A stretch of DNA of 64,000 nt, taken from Gordionus sp. m RMFG-2023. Lineage: Eukaryota > Nematomorpha > Gordioida > Chordodea > Parachordodidae. Positions 24,501 through 39,500 of the stretch are shown in pieces (within the stretch, counting starts at the first letter, position 1; each line of letters starts with the position of its first letter). The DNA lies in contig NC_088775.1 of the NCBI RefSeq assembly GCF_954871325.1, forward strand, positions 61,295,561 to 61,359,560. The letters are read 5' to 3'. The position numbers were made by a program, and so were the translations under genes. The notes beneath the pieces are model-generated. The model was not told the origin of the DNA and ran no database searches. It saw only the letters and a list, made by a program, of their open reading frames with translations.

Positions 24501-27500
24501 GTGGTTTACGAGAGTGCCTTTTCTCTTGGAGCAACGCCTGAATACCTTGGTGGTCTTTATGCCATACAAGGCACTGCTAGTGCCTTAGCTGCTTCTGTCC
24601 TAGCTCCAGCACCAGGACAGCGTGTGCTTGACCTCTGTGCTGCACCTGGTGGAAAAACCTGTCACTTAGGTATAATACTTTTAATTTATAGTGTTTTATT
24701 CACATTTATTGCTATATTTTGTAGAAATTGAGTTTAAGGATAAATACCTTACATTTAGCAGAGACTCACGCCAAACCTGACTTGACCTATTTTATCCTAC
24801 CTAGGTAGATTTACTTAAAATGAGTTTTTTGAAAAGATTATGTCATATATTTTAGGTATATTTATATGTTTTGATAATCAATTTATTATAATACAATTAT
24901 ATATTATACTAAAAAAAATTACCACAGATCCTTTGGTAGGTTTATGTTTGCAGATTTCTACCATGAGTATCGGTCCATTCTTAATTTTAATAATGATAGG
25001 CGGTATGAACAGGTAGAGGGGGGGTGGGGAGTAAGAGGTTGGGATAAGATAAAATATAAGCAAGAATGGACTAAGTCTGAAATATTTTGATCAAACTTGG
25101 AATTGAAACTTTAATCAAGCAGTAATATCAAGTTTTATTATCTAAATTAAATTTTAAATGTATATTATAAAATTTGAATAGCTGCCATAATGAAAAACAA
25201 AGGCACTATATTTGCGAACGATGTGAACGCCGACCGGGTTAAGGCTATATCTTCGAACTGCAACAGAATGGGAGTAGTCAATACTATAATTACTAACTAC
25301 GATGGTAGGGAGTATCCTAAAGTAATTTTTTTGTAACATCATATGTATAGGGGTTTTACAAATTATATTTTTGTAAATAAATTATAATAAATTCTTCTTT
25401 TTGGTTTAGAGGGAATATCACTGTTTCCCAGATTAAAAAGATTCTTAATCAATCACTTTATAACCCTACTATCTCAGATTTCTCTAAAATTTGTTATATA
25501 AGTTAATGAAGTGTTGTGATTGACGAATCCAAAATAACCCCTTGACTAATAGAACTGGAAATATAGGGTCTCAAAATGGCTCTGCTTTGTCATTTTTTTG
25601 AAATAAATTATTTTTTAAAATTGGTTTAATATTAGATGCTATATATATATATCTCAGAGACCTGCAGAGGTACCATTTAAACGGCCAGGCCTAGATTTTT
25701 TTTAAAAAAAATTTCTCAGGACCTGATTATTTTTTCAAAAATTTTTTAGGCATTGCTCAAATTTTCTAAAAACATATTTTATTTATTTTTAATTTTTATA
25801 GTTAATAATGGCGATTTAAAATATGTGGTTTCAAAATATATAGCCCGGCCTTTTTAAAAAAAAATCAGACCTGGCCCAGGTATATTTAAAAAAATTAAAA
25901 TATGGCCTGGCCCATGTACCCAGGCTTAGGACCGGGCCTGCAGGTCTAATATATCTATTATGGCTCATTTAGCCCTAACTAAACTTGCACCTATTTTGAA
26001 TAAAATTTATTTTTTTCCCAAATTTGAAATATTTTATAAAGAGTACCAAGAACTGTCAATATAAAAATAAGTGGTAAAAAAATTTAAATAAGAAAAATTC
26101 TTTAAATAAAATTGTCACTAGATGGCGTTAATTTTTTTAATAGTTTGATTAGCTAATTATGATTTAAACTAGCTGATGTTAGCCCGTTAAAAATGAGGAG
26201 AATCATAATTTTTTATTCAATGATGGATGAATCACAAATTTTCCTATCTTTGAGGTGTGATTTAGACATATATATTTATTTTGATTAGGGATTTTCCATT
26301 ATTTTTATAAAATATGTGTTAATATAGTATATAGTACCTTTAATTTATGTGCACAATAAAAAATCCTTTAAACTAAATTTTTATTCATATATTTGTAATT
26401 TATATAACCCAAAAAATATTTTTTTGCTAGATGAGAGTTTTGCATGACCTATTTTCGATTTAACATTGCCCCACAAAACTCATCTAGCAAGATTATATTT
26501 TTTCGATTATAAATTACAAATAAAATGAATAAAAATTTTATTGAAAAATTTTTGCATGCACATAAATTAAGGGTACCAAATATATACTTCATATTACCCT
26601 CATCCAAATAAATATAAATTTCTGAATCACTCATAAGATAGGAAAATTTTGATTCCGTGTCATTCTTGACAGGCTATCAGCTAGTTTAATGATATGACAT
26701 TTTTTTTTTATTTGAGAAATTTTTTATATCATTTGTCGATGAACAAAAATATAATTTATTCATTCATCTATATATATAAGCTTACTCTCGTTATTTATAA
26801 TAATAAGTATAAGTAGAAGAGGCAAACTCTTTTTTGGAACTCGATAGTATATAAAAGCCCTATTTATATCGAATAATAATTCATTTAATTTTAATTTAAA
26901 AACACGGCCTATTCAAGCAGGTCTATCTGAAGGAATTTACCCGAGAAATATATTTTCCTTCATTTTACGTCAACTAGTATTGCATATAAGAGGTATAAAC
27001 AAATCATGTTTGCCAAATTTGAGCACAATGGCCAATGCATCATGATAACATTCTCGCTTATTTCTTTGAGACCCTTGAGCTTTACCGATAATTATATTTG
27101 TTTACCCCCAGAATATTTTTTCTACTCGTAATTTTGTAAAATAAAATTTAAATTATTTCCCTCAACCTGTAAATAGGAATCAACAATATATTGTGATAAT
27201 TTTCCAGCAAATAGGATTGGGTTAAATTCACACAAATTGCTAATCTTAACATTTTAAACTATAGCAGTGAGATATTTGCCCTTGAACCCTCACCCTTTAT
27301 ATCTGGTTTCCAACCAGGGTTACCAAAAGTAAATAGAGGATGTATCATTGAATCAAGATTAAGACTTAATATATTTATAAGCTCATTGCCATCAACTCGA
27401 GGATAGACTTTGATATCCCCTTTAAACGGGAGTTTGCTATCATCGTTTGTAAAAATTATAGCAACTTCATCTATGTTAGGAATATTGTATCTTCACTTGT

Positions 27501-30500
27501 GCAATTAGCATGAAAGATCACATTTATTTTTTTCTTTTATATTTAACCACCATTATCAGCCGTAGCCTCGGTTCAAACTATTAGAAATCTGTGCATTCAT
27601 CAATGCAAATAAAAAGGCACTAATATATGAACGGATATCTTTCATAAGGATTTGATAATGGGTCTTATAAAAAAGGGATATATCTGATTGATATCTTAGC
27701 TTTAACCTTATGACAGCAATTCTTGAATCTGCCATCTGAGGGTTTTTCCAAAGAAAATATTAAAGAATCACAATCTTTACACTTAAAGTTGAGCATGAGC
27801 AGGCCACAATAGTGTACTTTTACCAATGGTTGTTGTGCGTAAATATCTATCTAAAATAAATAATAAAAATTGTAATTAGTACTTTTGTAAATAAAAGTAA
27901 TAAAGAAGTATGATATTGTTTTTAGTACTTTTTTAAATAACGAGTGGCAGCCCTCCTTTAAAAACTCAGTAGTGGGAGCTAGCTTTTTTTAGCTGGTATG
28001 AATGGGTTTGGGAGCTAGCTCCTTTAAAAAAAGCATTAACAACTCTCTCTAGTGTCTTGATAATGAAGATGGTGCCTTTATTTTGCTGGAAGTTAGTCAT
28101 GAATCATCTGAAATTTAAAAACGGTATTTACTGTTGTGTATGATGAAGTGTCTTTTTATTGATAGTGAAGATCTAGCCTTTATTTTTCATAAAGTTATAT
28201 ATTTAAAAGCGTGTAAATTGAAAGTATAAAATAAAATTTACTACTGATAATGAAGATGGTGTCTTTAAATTTATGTGTAAGATTTAATGCATGCATGGAA
28301 CATAATTGCATTGGTTTTGGTGTAAAGATTATCAATGGATAAATATTTTTAAAAGAATTCTGTTGGCTACATTTAATTGACATTTTTTGAGGATTATATA
28401 TAGATTATAAGTTATGTCGCTATATCCGGGTCGCTGGAACATAATACGTGCCTATTTTGTTTATTTCAAAAAAATTAATAAATTTCCCAAAAATTTACTT
28501 TTTATTGGAGCCTAAAAACATTTATTATTTTTTCTATGGGTTTGTTGCCCAACATAAAACATGGAAAATTTCATAATTTATGTTATCATCAGGTAGACTT
28601 CTCTATCTCAGCAGAATGGTATTTCCTTGCTACTTCACATGGGGAAAGGGCTTGCGATGGAATTTTAAACCCTTGGCTGCACAGGCCAGTTTACAATAAC
28701 TTATTAAAATCAAATAAAATCTTGCGATTTTTTTAAATTTGCTGATGAAAATATAGAAAATTTTCATTTTTCTTATACATCTGATGAAGAATTCCAAGAG
28801 GAGCAAGAACTTTTAAAGTCGGTTTTCTAAAGCTTTTAATTCCTGGAACTCAAAAAATTTCTCACAAATAATTACACAATATATTCCACTGCTGTTCAAA
28901 CCACGCCTCAAAATATTCAAAATCGAATAGGCTAAATATCAACCAATTATATTAAAGTGTATGTAACATGTTTTTATTATAATGAATAGTTGGTAGCATA
29001 TATTCTGGCTATTAGTAGTGCTGATGGTAAAGGTAATTATTTTGCCCCTAATGGACCTTCTCAGTCCTTTTATTATCTATCAATACCTGATATTCTTATT
29101 CTTTTGAAAATGATATTCCACTGTCATGAATCTTTTGACCACTACAGAAAAATTTATAATTTAATCGTGAAAAATCCAAAATGACACACAAATTAAATTT
29201 AAGGAAATCAATATAACTAAGCGCCTATACTTTAAGTATTTTACTATGAATCAATTCTTTAAATATACTTCAACTGACATATTTAAAAAATATAGTTTTT
29301 GGCTATTTTAAATTACTTGCACTATTTAGCGGAAATTTTATTTTTGTGCCAAAATGAGATTTTTTTCAATAAATATTATATTATGGTTTATAAAAAATCT
29401 AGATTGACTTATATTTTCAAATAATAAAATTTTAAGCTATTTAAAATGATTTATGCCACTTAGCGGTAACTTTTTAAGCATTTTCCCTACTTATTTTTTA
29501 CCACGCTGAAAATTTTTATGTGAACATATTTTGGTACTCTTTACAAAATATCAAAAATTTGGAAAAAATTAATTTTATTTATTGAAGAGTTTACTAAAAG
29601 ACCAAGCAAAGCCACATTGAGACCTTATAGCTATGGTTCTAGATCATAACACCTCATTAACTTATATACCAATGAGATGGTCAGATTGTAAAGTGATTGA
29701 TTTGATATTGAATGACCTTAAAGCAGATTATTAGTGTAGTCACGATATTAACAGAGGAAGGAAATTACAAATATTTTGGAGGGTTTCACCTTCAAACCCT
29801 TATTTTACCCAATCTTTAGCTAGGTCCTGCACACATTCTAATTACCATTTTATTAGATATTTCTTTTTTAATGCTTTCATATTTTATTCCCAAAATATAT
29901 ATCTTTATTATGCCTAGACCTGTGCGCCCCTGGTCAAATACACTGTAAAAATGATATTTATTTTATATATTATTTATGAATTGTAATTGGAAGAAAAATA
30001 TTTTAAATATTTTTTAAATTATTAATGAATGCAATTTTATTTTTTAAAATTAATAAATATTATTTTTGTAATAAAAACATTTGATTTGTAATAAGATGAT
30101 ATGTTATTATTAGGCTAGAAATCTACAGAAAAGATATTGAAATATTATTATATATTTTATTCTTCTAATTTTTGATGTTTCAAATCTTTTGTATAAGACC
30201 ATCAGTTATTGTATAAGGAGTAATACAATATTTTCATAATGCAATCTACAACTCATCATATAAGACTTATTTTTTATTATAAAAGGAAATTTTAATTAAT
30301 GATTTTTATTGTATTACCATTATAACTTATATAAACATAGCAGGATTAAAACAATTTTAATGTAGGCAGCATTGAAATACCCTGTAACAAGTATATCCTT
30401 GCAAGCAAAACCTTCTTTTGCATGGAAACATTTTGGATACTTAATATTAATAACTGACACAAATAATAAGAGAACCAGTGTTGCTGCAGATAAATTCTTT

Positions 30501-33500
30501 TGTAATATATGCTTACAAATAGCACTTGTCAGAGTAAATTTTTTGATTTAAAATATTTGTGAATTTTTTAATTAGTTATCCAATCAAATTTTTTTCTAAA
30601 AATATCAGCACATCAAACATAATAAAAAATTTACTTGACAAACATGACTTATCATGTAAAGAAGAAATATCTGAACAAAATTTAAAATTATTTTATTATA
30701 AAAGATACAACTGACCCTATAAAAGATAAAAGGTAAGGAATTATGTTCTCATGTGTTGCAAGGATTGAATGCCTCTTCTATAAATAATAGTACAAGATTT
30801 TCTAGAGGTTATTTGTAAATATAATTTCTATAGGGCAATCTTAATTTTTATTTTAACCGTTAAAATATCAAATTATTTTATATTAGATTATTTAAATAAA
30901 ATTGATCTCATCTCACATTTAAAATTTTTTAAGGCATCATGTTTTTATTATTATGTAGAAATATGGCATTATTTCAGATATAAAAGATTTAACAGAACAA
31001 AACTTAGCCTTAGTGGATTATATGATGTGTATTTATTAATGAAAGCATACATATGTCAACAAATTAATATAGGTTCAAAATTTTGTGCTATAACTTTTAT
31101 ATATGGACCGACAAATATAGACGTCGAAATTATATTACCTTTACATTTCACGAAATAGATAATAATTTTAATACATTGGCGACACATCATGTCACTTAAA
31201 AGCATATCGCTAAAACTATTCTTTTCGAGTTAGAAAAAGTTGAAAATGAATTTGATTTAGGGTCCCCGGATCCTCTGAAATACTTCTCCCAATCTTCTAT
31301 TGTGCTGCTCAGGCGTAACCCCCGTTATTAATACATCATCCATATAATAAAAAAAACTTCCTCTAATCCCTGAAAAACTGCCGCCATCGTCCGTTGAAAT
31401 ATGGACTACGATACACTCAATCCAAACGGCAACCTTCTAAAAGCAAATAGGCCCTTCGGCGTTGTTATAGTCAACAACCTCTGCCTCTCCTTTTTCACCC
31501 GTAATTGCAAATACGCGTTCGAAAAATCCACTTTTGAAAAATATCTGCTCCCCTTTAAACTGGCCAATATCTCCTCTATCCTGGATAACGGATACTTCAT
31601 CTCCACCACACATGGATTCAACGTTACCCGGAAATCCGCACACAACCTCAACTTCCCATTGGCCTTCTTTACGGGTACCAAAGGTGTCGCCCATTCGCTG
31701 TATTCCACCGGACTCACTATGCCCTCCTTTACACACCGATCCAACTCTTTTACTTCCTGCCTCCATTCAAAAGGTACTCTACGCACAGCATAATATTTTA
31801 GTACACATCCCTCATTCATCCGTATATCCACTTCATAGTCCCTCACAACCCAACTTATCACTAAAAATTTCATCATATTCCTGGACTAACCACCCTATTC
31901 CTTTTTTCACAAATTCCAATTCCCCCACAGACTCCTCTGGTCTATTTACTTCTCTTCCTTGTTCCTGCAACTCCTTCCCTTGTAATTCTCCATTTTCTAT
32001 ACCTCGCATCCACGGTCCAACTATTTCCTTTGTTACTTTTGAACATCCTCCCATTTCCATATTCATCAACAATTTGACCTTCTCTCATCGCCTCTACACC
32101 ATCCCCCATTGTCATCACTTCACTTTCTCCCCAAAACATGGATGTCCCCTCATCCACTTCTATATTGTCTCGGTCTTCCATCCATTCACCATCTCTCCTG
32201 TAAATTTCATCATCCTCGACCATCTTTATAATATCCTCCCTGATGCCCTCTTTGACGGCCAGAAATATCCACTGCGCAAATACTCCCCAAAAATTATACT
32301 CTACCCAACACTCGTAATCCAGTCCCATCCCATCACTGGCTCTACACTTCTATTAATTATCCACAAATTCAATACTTGGCGTCCGTCACTTCCGACATCG
32401 CCTTTCACTTTTCCCATCATCTCCATTTCGGATCCATCAAACTGCCTCACTTGAATCCTCTCCTGAATTATTGTACTATTCGGCCATAGTCTTCTAAAAT
32501 CCTCATATCCCATTACCGAAATAGCTGCTCCCGTATCAAACAACATGGATATCATTTTTCCGTTTATATTAAACCACACTTTCGGACTCGAAAGATATAC
32601 TTTTTCCTCTCTACCCTCTTCCCTCAACATTTTCATAACCCTTTCTAGCCCCTCCGCTCCCCCCTCCTTGGCCTGAATTCTCCTTTATCCACAATCATAT
32701 AGTCATCCCCCGTCGCAATCTCTCATGCCCTTCTTCACGATACTTGAAACATATAATTTTGCAATCGGCCCCCATTTCACCTCTTGTTGAAACCTCGGTC
32801 ATACTCCTCACATTAATAGCATTCGAACTCTCCTCTTTGGGGAAATCCTCCTCTGGTTTCTACTCTTCCCACTCTGCAATCATTCTCCGCATGTCCAAAT
32901 CTTCCACATCCAGCGCATCGTAATCTCTCTCTTTTACCCGGACAATACGTCGAAATGTGACCACCTTGGCCACACTCAAAACATTTAACGTCCCTACAGT
33001 TTATGGCTATATGCCCTTTTAACCCACATTTATAACATACCATATTTCTATTTCTCGGACCTTCCGTCCTAAACGACCTTGTCAATTCTCCTCGACCTCC
33101 ATATATTCCTATTCTTCCATCTTCAATTCCTTTTTCATTACCGCTCCATTTTAAATCCTCATTACTTGCCCATCCCTGCAACATTTCCTGCACGGGCAAC
33201 CACGTAACCCTACCATATCTATCTTCTTCCCCGTTATGTCCTTCAATTAATAACGTCTGTCCCCGTATCCTAATACATCTATTCCAGCGTTCTCTCCTGC
33301 CGAAATATAAACTACCTAATAAAATCAGCAATACCACTATCGCTCCTAATATATTATACTGTATCTACATATATAGTTAATTTAAAACCCTTCATTTCAC
33401 TTAAGGAAAAAAATTTTTAATCAAATCATTGAAACAAAATATTTCTAAATTAATTTATTTATATTAACCATTTTAACAAAATAAAATATATCTCAAAATA

Positions 33501-36500
33501 TTACCTACAAAAAGTTAATAATTAACTTAACTAAAAAAATCTTAACTACCTGAAGAGTTAAACAATATGATACAATTAATAAAATTAATACCGAAATAAC
33601 ACAACAGTACATCAGACTCTTACTGTAACCCAAATTACAATTTTTCCTATCTCTATTAACAACAATCCCGGTACTCTACCGATTTTTCTCAAAAAAAATA
33701 AATATTCCACAGAACCCCTGTGCCTTTAAAATATAAATTCAATACCACAGTTAATCCACTGTGCCCTTAACAAATGTTAAGTTTTTCCTTTTTATTACCT
33801 AAAAAAAAATTATATATAAATATAAAAAAAACTAACTTTTTATTTGTTTGATCACGGCACCAATTATTACGTTGTGCCGTAACAAGTCTGGGCAGAATAG
33901 AAAGCAAAACTCCGAATATAATAATTTTATTGAATTTCCCACAAAAAAATAATTCTCTTTAATTTGCCAAAAACGGCTATTTTATAGATGAAAATAAAAT
34001 GAATAAAAGAATAATTCTTACAAATCCGAATAACACGACTCATTGTGAGTCTTACATTCCCAAAACAAACCAATGCGCTAAGGTTAACAAACCGGATTAT
34101 TCCGCGTAATAAAAATACATATAATGAATTTACAAAAAAAAAATATATATCCCAATACAATATTAAAAACGCCAATTAGGACAAAATTAGTGTTGTAAAC
34201 GAACGCGTTCGTGAACGAAGTTCTTTTTTTATGACGAACGCGTTCGAATTTAACGTTCGTTTCAATTTTAAAAATACTTTTTATTTATTTGAAAAATTTA
34301 ATATTTCCAAATTTTTTTAAAAAAAAGTATTATTTATATTTTTTTAATCGGCTGTGTATTTCCTTTTCACATTTCAATTTTTTTAACACATAGTTTATTA
34401 ATTTTAGTATTATTGTTTATATTTTAATTTAATAGATTAGCATAAGCATGAATATTATTATTTAATCCTCATCATCTGATTCTGAAAATCCAAAATCAGA
34501 TGAATTATCATTACCATGGCCAAATATGATAAATGTTTTACAGTAATATCCTATATTGAAGGAACTAATTCAATGCTTACCAAATGTAAAATATGGCCAA
34601 AAAGTATTATATTGTCAAAATCCTCAGGTTCCAATTTAAAACGACATTTGATTGTAATATTAATTATTTTATATAATATAATATAACTAAGTAAAATCAT
34701 TAAATTTAAAGAAAAAATGCATTTGGGATATTTGACCCCAATAATAACGATAGTTATTTTAAAATTATAAAAAATTAGTAGCCTCAAATATGGTCAACCA
34801 TTGATAGATGCCGTATTAAATGGGATTAATAAAAGGTATTAAACCTATCACTCATTAATATTTTATTTTTTTTAATAGATTTGAACATATATATATGAAG
34901 ATCAATATGTTCTTTCTGCAATTTTACATCCAGTATTCAAGCTTCAATGGTCATGAATAAAACTTCCACAGAACGAAAAATTAAACTTATAGCGTTATTG
35001 AAAAATTTGAAAATCCTAGAAATAATAAAAAAAATATTTTATTAGCAAAATTTTGTCCAAACTTACGATTAAAAATCAACTTAAAGCATTTGTTTTGAAA
35101 ATGAAAATATTATCAATGTTGTTGCTTAATTAGCAAAATTTGTAAACGATACTTTTAAATGGATCTAGATAAATATATCGTACATCGTCCAAGAATGTAT
35201 ACAGATATTATTTTTACAAAAGTATCTTAATATATATACAATATCTCGCAAGATACTATTATAATTATGTAAGGTGTACATAATGCCTATTGATATCTCA
35301 TCTCTACACAAAATATATAATTAAATTATTTCAAACATCTAAAATAGGTACAGATAAATTTACTAGATACAGGTACTTTTAATAAAGGCATATCTAGATA
35401 CATATACCACATTTTTGTATTTAGATTTTAACAACTTTGTTAATTAGTAAATTATTTTAATCCATTTGGTAGATACTAGTTAGGATAAAGAAAAAAAATA
35501 CCAGAATGGAAAATTTAGAAACACAAAATTTCTGCTATCCGCCAATATTTAGTGTCTTGTCTGATTAGTAATTCTTCAATTAGTATTGCCAACCATGACC
35601 AAGTTATAAAAAGACATTTTAATCATGGATTGAGCTAAGCTTTTGGAAAAACTAATTCTGAAACGTATGTTAACCATTAAGTACTGCTTTATTAGCATAT
35701 TTCAATTCATTAATCCGGTTGGCTGAAGGTTTAAAGTTGGGGGAAAATATTAAAGCATAGATGTCTGGTTTTCGCTAATATTTATTACCTGATTAGTAAA
35801 TTCTTCAATCAATTTTCCCACCCTCAATATAGTAACCTAATTAGAAGCTAAATAAAATATATATCACAGCGTTAAATTAACCAATCTGCAACTGCAAGCA
35901 TTACCTCTGAAACTTACAGGCGCGAAACTGTAGGAGGGATAAATTCCCCCATCGCAAATTTGCCTCTTCTCGAAAATAACATTTTCAGTAAAAAAAATTC
36001 CCTACGCTCTTTTCCTCTCCTCTTCCACAAAATTATATACAAATTTATTAAGAATTAGTAAAAGTAATAACTATTAACGACCTTAATTGGAATTTTTAGA
36101 AAAAAAGGATTTATATAAAAAAAATAAGTGAAACCCCAAAATTATTTTATTAAAATTTAATAAACGCAAAGGCTTACAATGGACCCAAAGACTCCTACTA
36201 ATTTTATGGCGGAAAACCCCGCCTAATAGTATTTCCCCTCCTGTAGGAAAATCCTGGATACGCACACCTATGCATTAATGCTTCAATTATTGACATCATG
36301 CGAGAACACTTTATGTCCATATGTGATGCCTGATTAGTATTTACAAATTTATCAATCAATAAACTAAAACTAGTTATAAACTAAATAAATCGGCTGAGTC
36401 TTAAATATCGGATTCAAAAATACATTCGTTTGTTTTTCCTCGATTCATAACTCTGATCTCTTTAAATAGTATTTGTTCTTTTCAGTTTATTTAATAGATG

Positions 36501-39500
36501 TAAAATAGTTGAAATCACATAGTAATTTGATATGAATCTGACTCATATTAAGACGAAGTCTTAAGCATGAAATTTGTCAAACTTATGAAAGCATTAGTTC
36601 TTAAGCTTAGGCCAATATGTAATGCTAATATACATTTTAGTTTTATCTTCAATACGTTTGATAAACACTAAATATATAAAGGTTATTCAAAAATTACTAA
36701 AATTTTAAATAGAACGAAGAATCTAGATGCAACTATAAAAAAAATTGAATAAACGAAATATCTAAAATAAATTACTATCATCGTGATAACAAATCAACTT
36801 TTTATTATAAGTATAAAACTCGATGTTTAGCTGTAGCTTTGATACTCTTATTTAGTAGCAGCAGCATAAAAAAGTCATATAGACTGGTGGCATCTTTGGA
36901 AATTTTGATGCCAAAATAAGATGGCTTGGTTAGGGTAAAATTAAAAATTTGTAATTAGTTTATTTTTTACCCTCAAGCGAGTTGAGCGTTTGCTTATTAA
37001 GTAGTACTAATACTATAGCACTTTTACAAGTAAAAGTAGAAAGGGCAAAACGCCGATCCCATACGAATTATAGCGTCTCTGGGAAGCGTCCCGTTTTTTT
37101 AATATAATTTATATCACATTTTTTATGAGAACATTTAATTATAAAATGAAATATGTCTATAGTAATGTTTATTTTTTTTCACGCAATTTCTTTAATAGAA
37201 GAATATATTTCTTGATATATTTTAGAAAATTAAGGATCGGGTTTTTATTAATTTAAAAGAAATGAAATCATATTTTCGTGTAGATATTGGGGCGGATCAA
37301 ATCAGGGCATATATTTAACTTTTTGAAATATATCGGATCAGATATTTTATTGTTTTTAATTATTTTGTGTTTGTATATATAATATTTTTTATTTTATACA
37401 TAATAAAGGTGTTGATCACACCGATCCAATATTATTAAAAAACCTATCCGATATTTATATTGATTTTTATTTCATCAATCTTTGAACCAATATAATAAAA
37501 ATATCATTTTCTATTTTTATAAAAAAAACTAACTTTCACGAATGATCAAGTTTATTTTTTTATTATTATACAAAAGTTAATAATCTCATTTTAAATACTT
37601 GCATTGTTTATAGGTGAATGTAGTGTTGTAAACAGTTCTATTTAGTCGATTTTTAAAAAGTGCTAAATCAAGATTTTAGCCTAAATATTATACCTGTCAC
37701 GGAATTTCGCCAATATGTTTAACTTTTCTGCTATGGGCAAAATAAATAGGCTAGATTAGTGGCCAAAATTTCGAATTAACCGTTTTTAAAAATTGGCTAG
37801 AGCTGTTTAATAAAACTAGCTGCTTGTTACTCGTTGAATATTTTTGAATCCTTTTTTTATTGCAGATAACAAAAAATAGTGTACAAAAACAGTATAAAAT
37901 AAAAAAAATTATTTAATTATATATACAATTATGAAATAAATAACTAAAAACATTTATTAGTAGTTTTTTAAAAAAATCGAATTATTTTAATAGATAATGT
38001 AAATTGATTTTGTTATATTATCTGCAACAAGAAAAGAGTTTAAACATATCTAGCGAGTCACATTCCCTGTTAAACGATTCGATTTATCCGATTTTTCAAA
38101 GCGACATAAGATTTAGCCAAGATAAAATGACCCAAGTTTGGAGACTTAGCTCACAGATGACAGAAAGGTTTGGATATCTATTGGCGAAAAGTCTTAGATA
38201 ATATTATTTTGGCTATTAATTTAGTCGTTATTAAAAATCGGCACTAGATTCAGCTATAACACCAATAAATGAGATAATTAATTTTTAGAGAATAAAAAAT
38301 AACTTGATCATTCGTGAAAATTAGTTGGATTTTTTATTAGAAAATATTGATTTTTTTTTATGATATTGGTTCAAAGATAGATGGTACATAAAAATTAATA
38401 TAATATCTGATCGGTGACAAATTTGTGGACCTGCACAGCCCTACTTAGATATCAATATAAAAGTATTAAGATATAAAATTTTACCTAATCATATTTTCCA
38501 TGAGGGAGAGGTCCACCCAAATCCTCTCACCATCCCACTTTTTTTACAACACTTAAACAGATAGAAATAATCGATGTTATTATACCAATAATAAAAATTC
38601 TTATTATATCTTATCAACATAGTTATTATTATTTAAATAGGTGATGCGTGGTTTTGATAGGGCCTTGGTCGATGCCCCCTGTATGGGAACAGGAGTCATT
38701 AGTAAAGATTCATCTGTGAAGATTAATAAGGTTTACAATTAATTTAAAGAATTTAAATATGATATTATTAGGGAAATATTAAATTTAGCATTTTAATTTA
38801 ACCGTTATCATTTCCCCCATAAAATGTAGAATCTGCAATGGTATGGATGTTAAGCCTAGCCCGGATTTGGATAAAAATCATTTTTTGGCCAGGCATAAAA
38901 TGATTGATCAATTATTGAGTTATATACTCCATTATATAATATTCTAACTGATTATTAATATCAAAAAAATTAGGGTCGACAGGCTTATTTTTAATAAAAC
39001 TTTACGGCCCGACCCATTACCCGGTCTGAGCTTGCATCTTTCTGATAAAATGTAATTATTCAAACACTACCACTTCAAAATTATACCTATTTCCTATCAA
39101 TAAACTTTGTTGTGTATAAAACAGAGTGGGCCAATAATGGTTTAAGCTCTAAATATTTTTAATAAAGTGATTTCTGTCTCAAAGATTTGATCTCGGGATT
39201 CCGTTTCCGAACTTTGTTGATAAACAATTTTGAAATTCAGATTTGAACATTCTAAATTGAACTCTTGTTAATACCAGATTGGTTCCTTGATATTTTAAAC
39301 TAAGGTTCCAGTTCGGTTCCAAACTCTATAAATTACTTATTTGTTTATACAGGATGAAATCTCGTTACGGAAATGCACTAAATTGCAAAGGGAACTTTTG
39401 CTAGCTGCCATAGATTGCATAGACCCAAAATCGGACGGAATTATTGTGTATTCGACTTGCTCCCTCTTGGTGAATGACTATTTTGACATTCGATTTTTGT

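Noticed and set aside
31401-32454. Long + strand frames (130 and 306 codons) over the Gypsy fossil
   Set aside because: Antisense shadows; the recognisable RT, protease and zinc-knuckle motifs are all on the - strand.
36083-36265. Peptide starting [10 protein letters not shown] on the - strand
   Set aside because: I remember such peptides as frequent spurious predictions from a repeat end in animal genomes; here it overlaps repeat-like sequence and has no domain.
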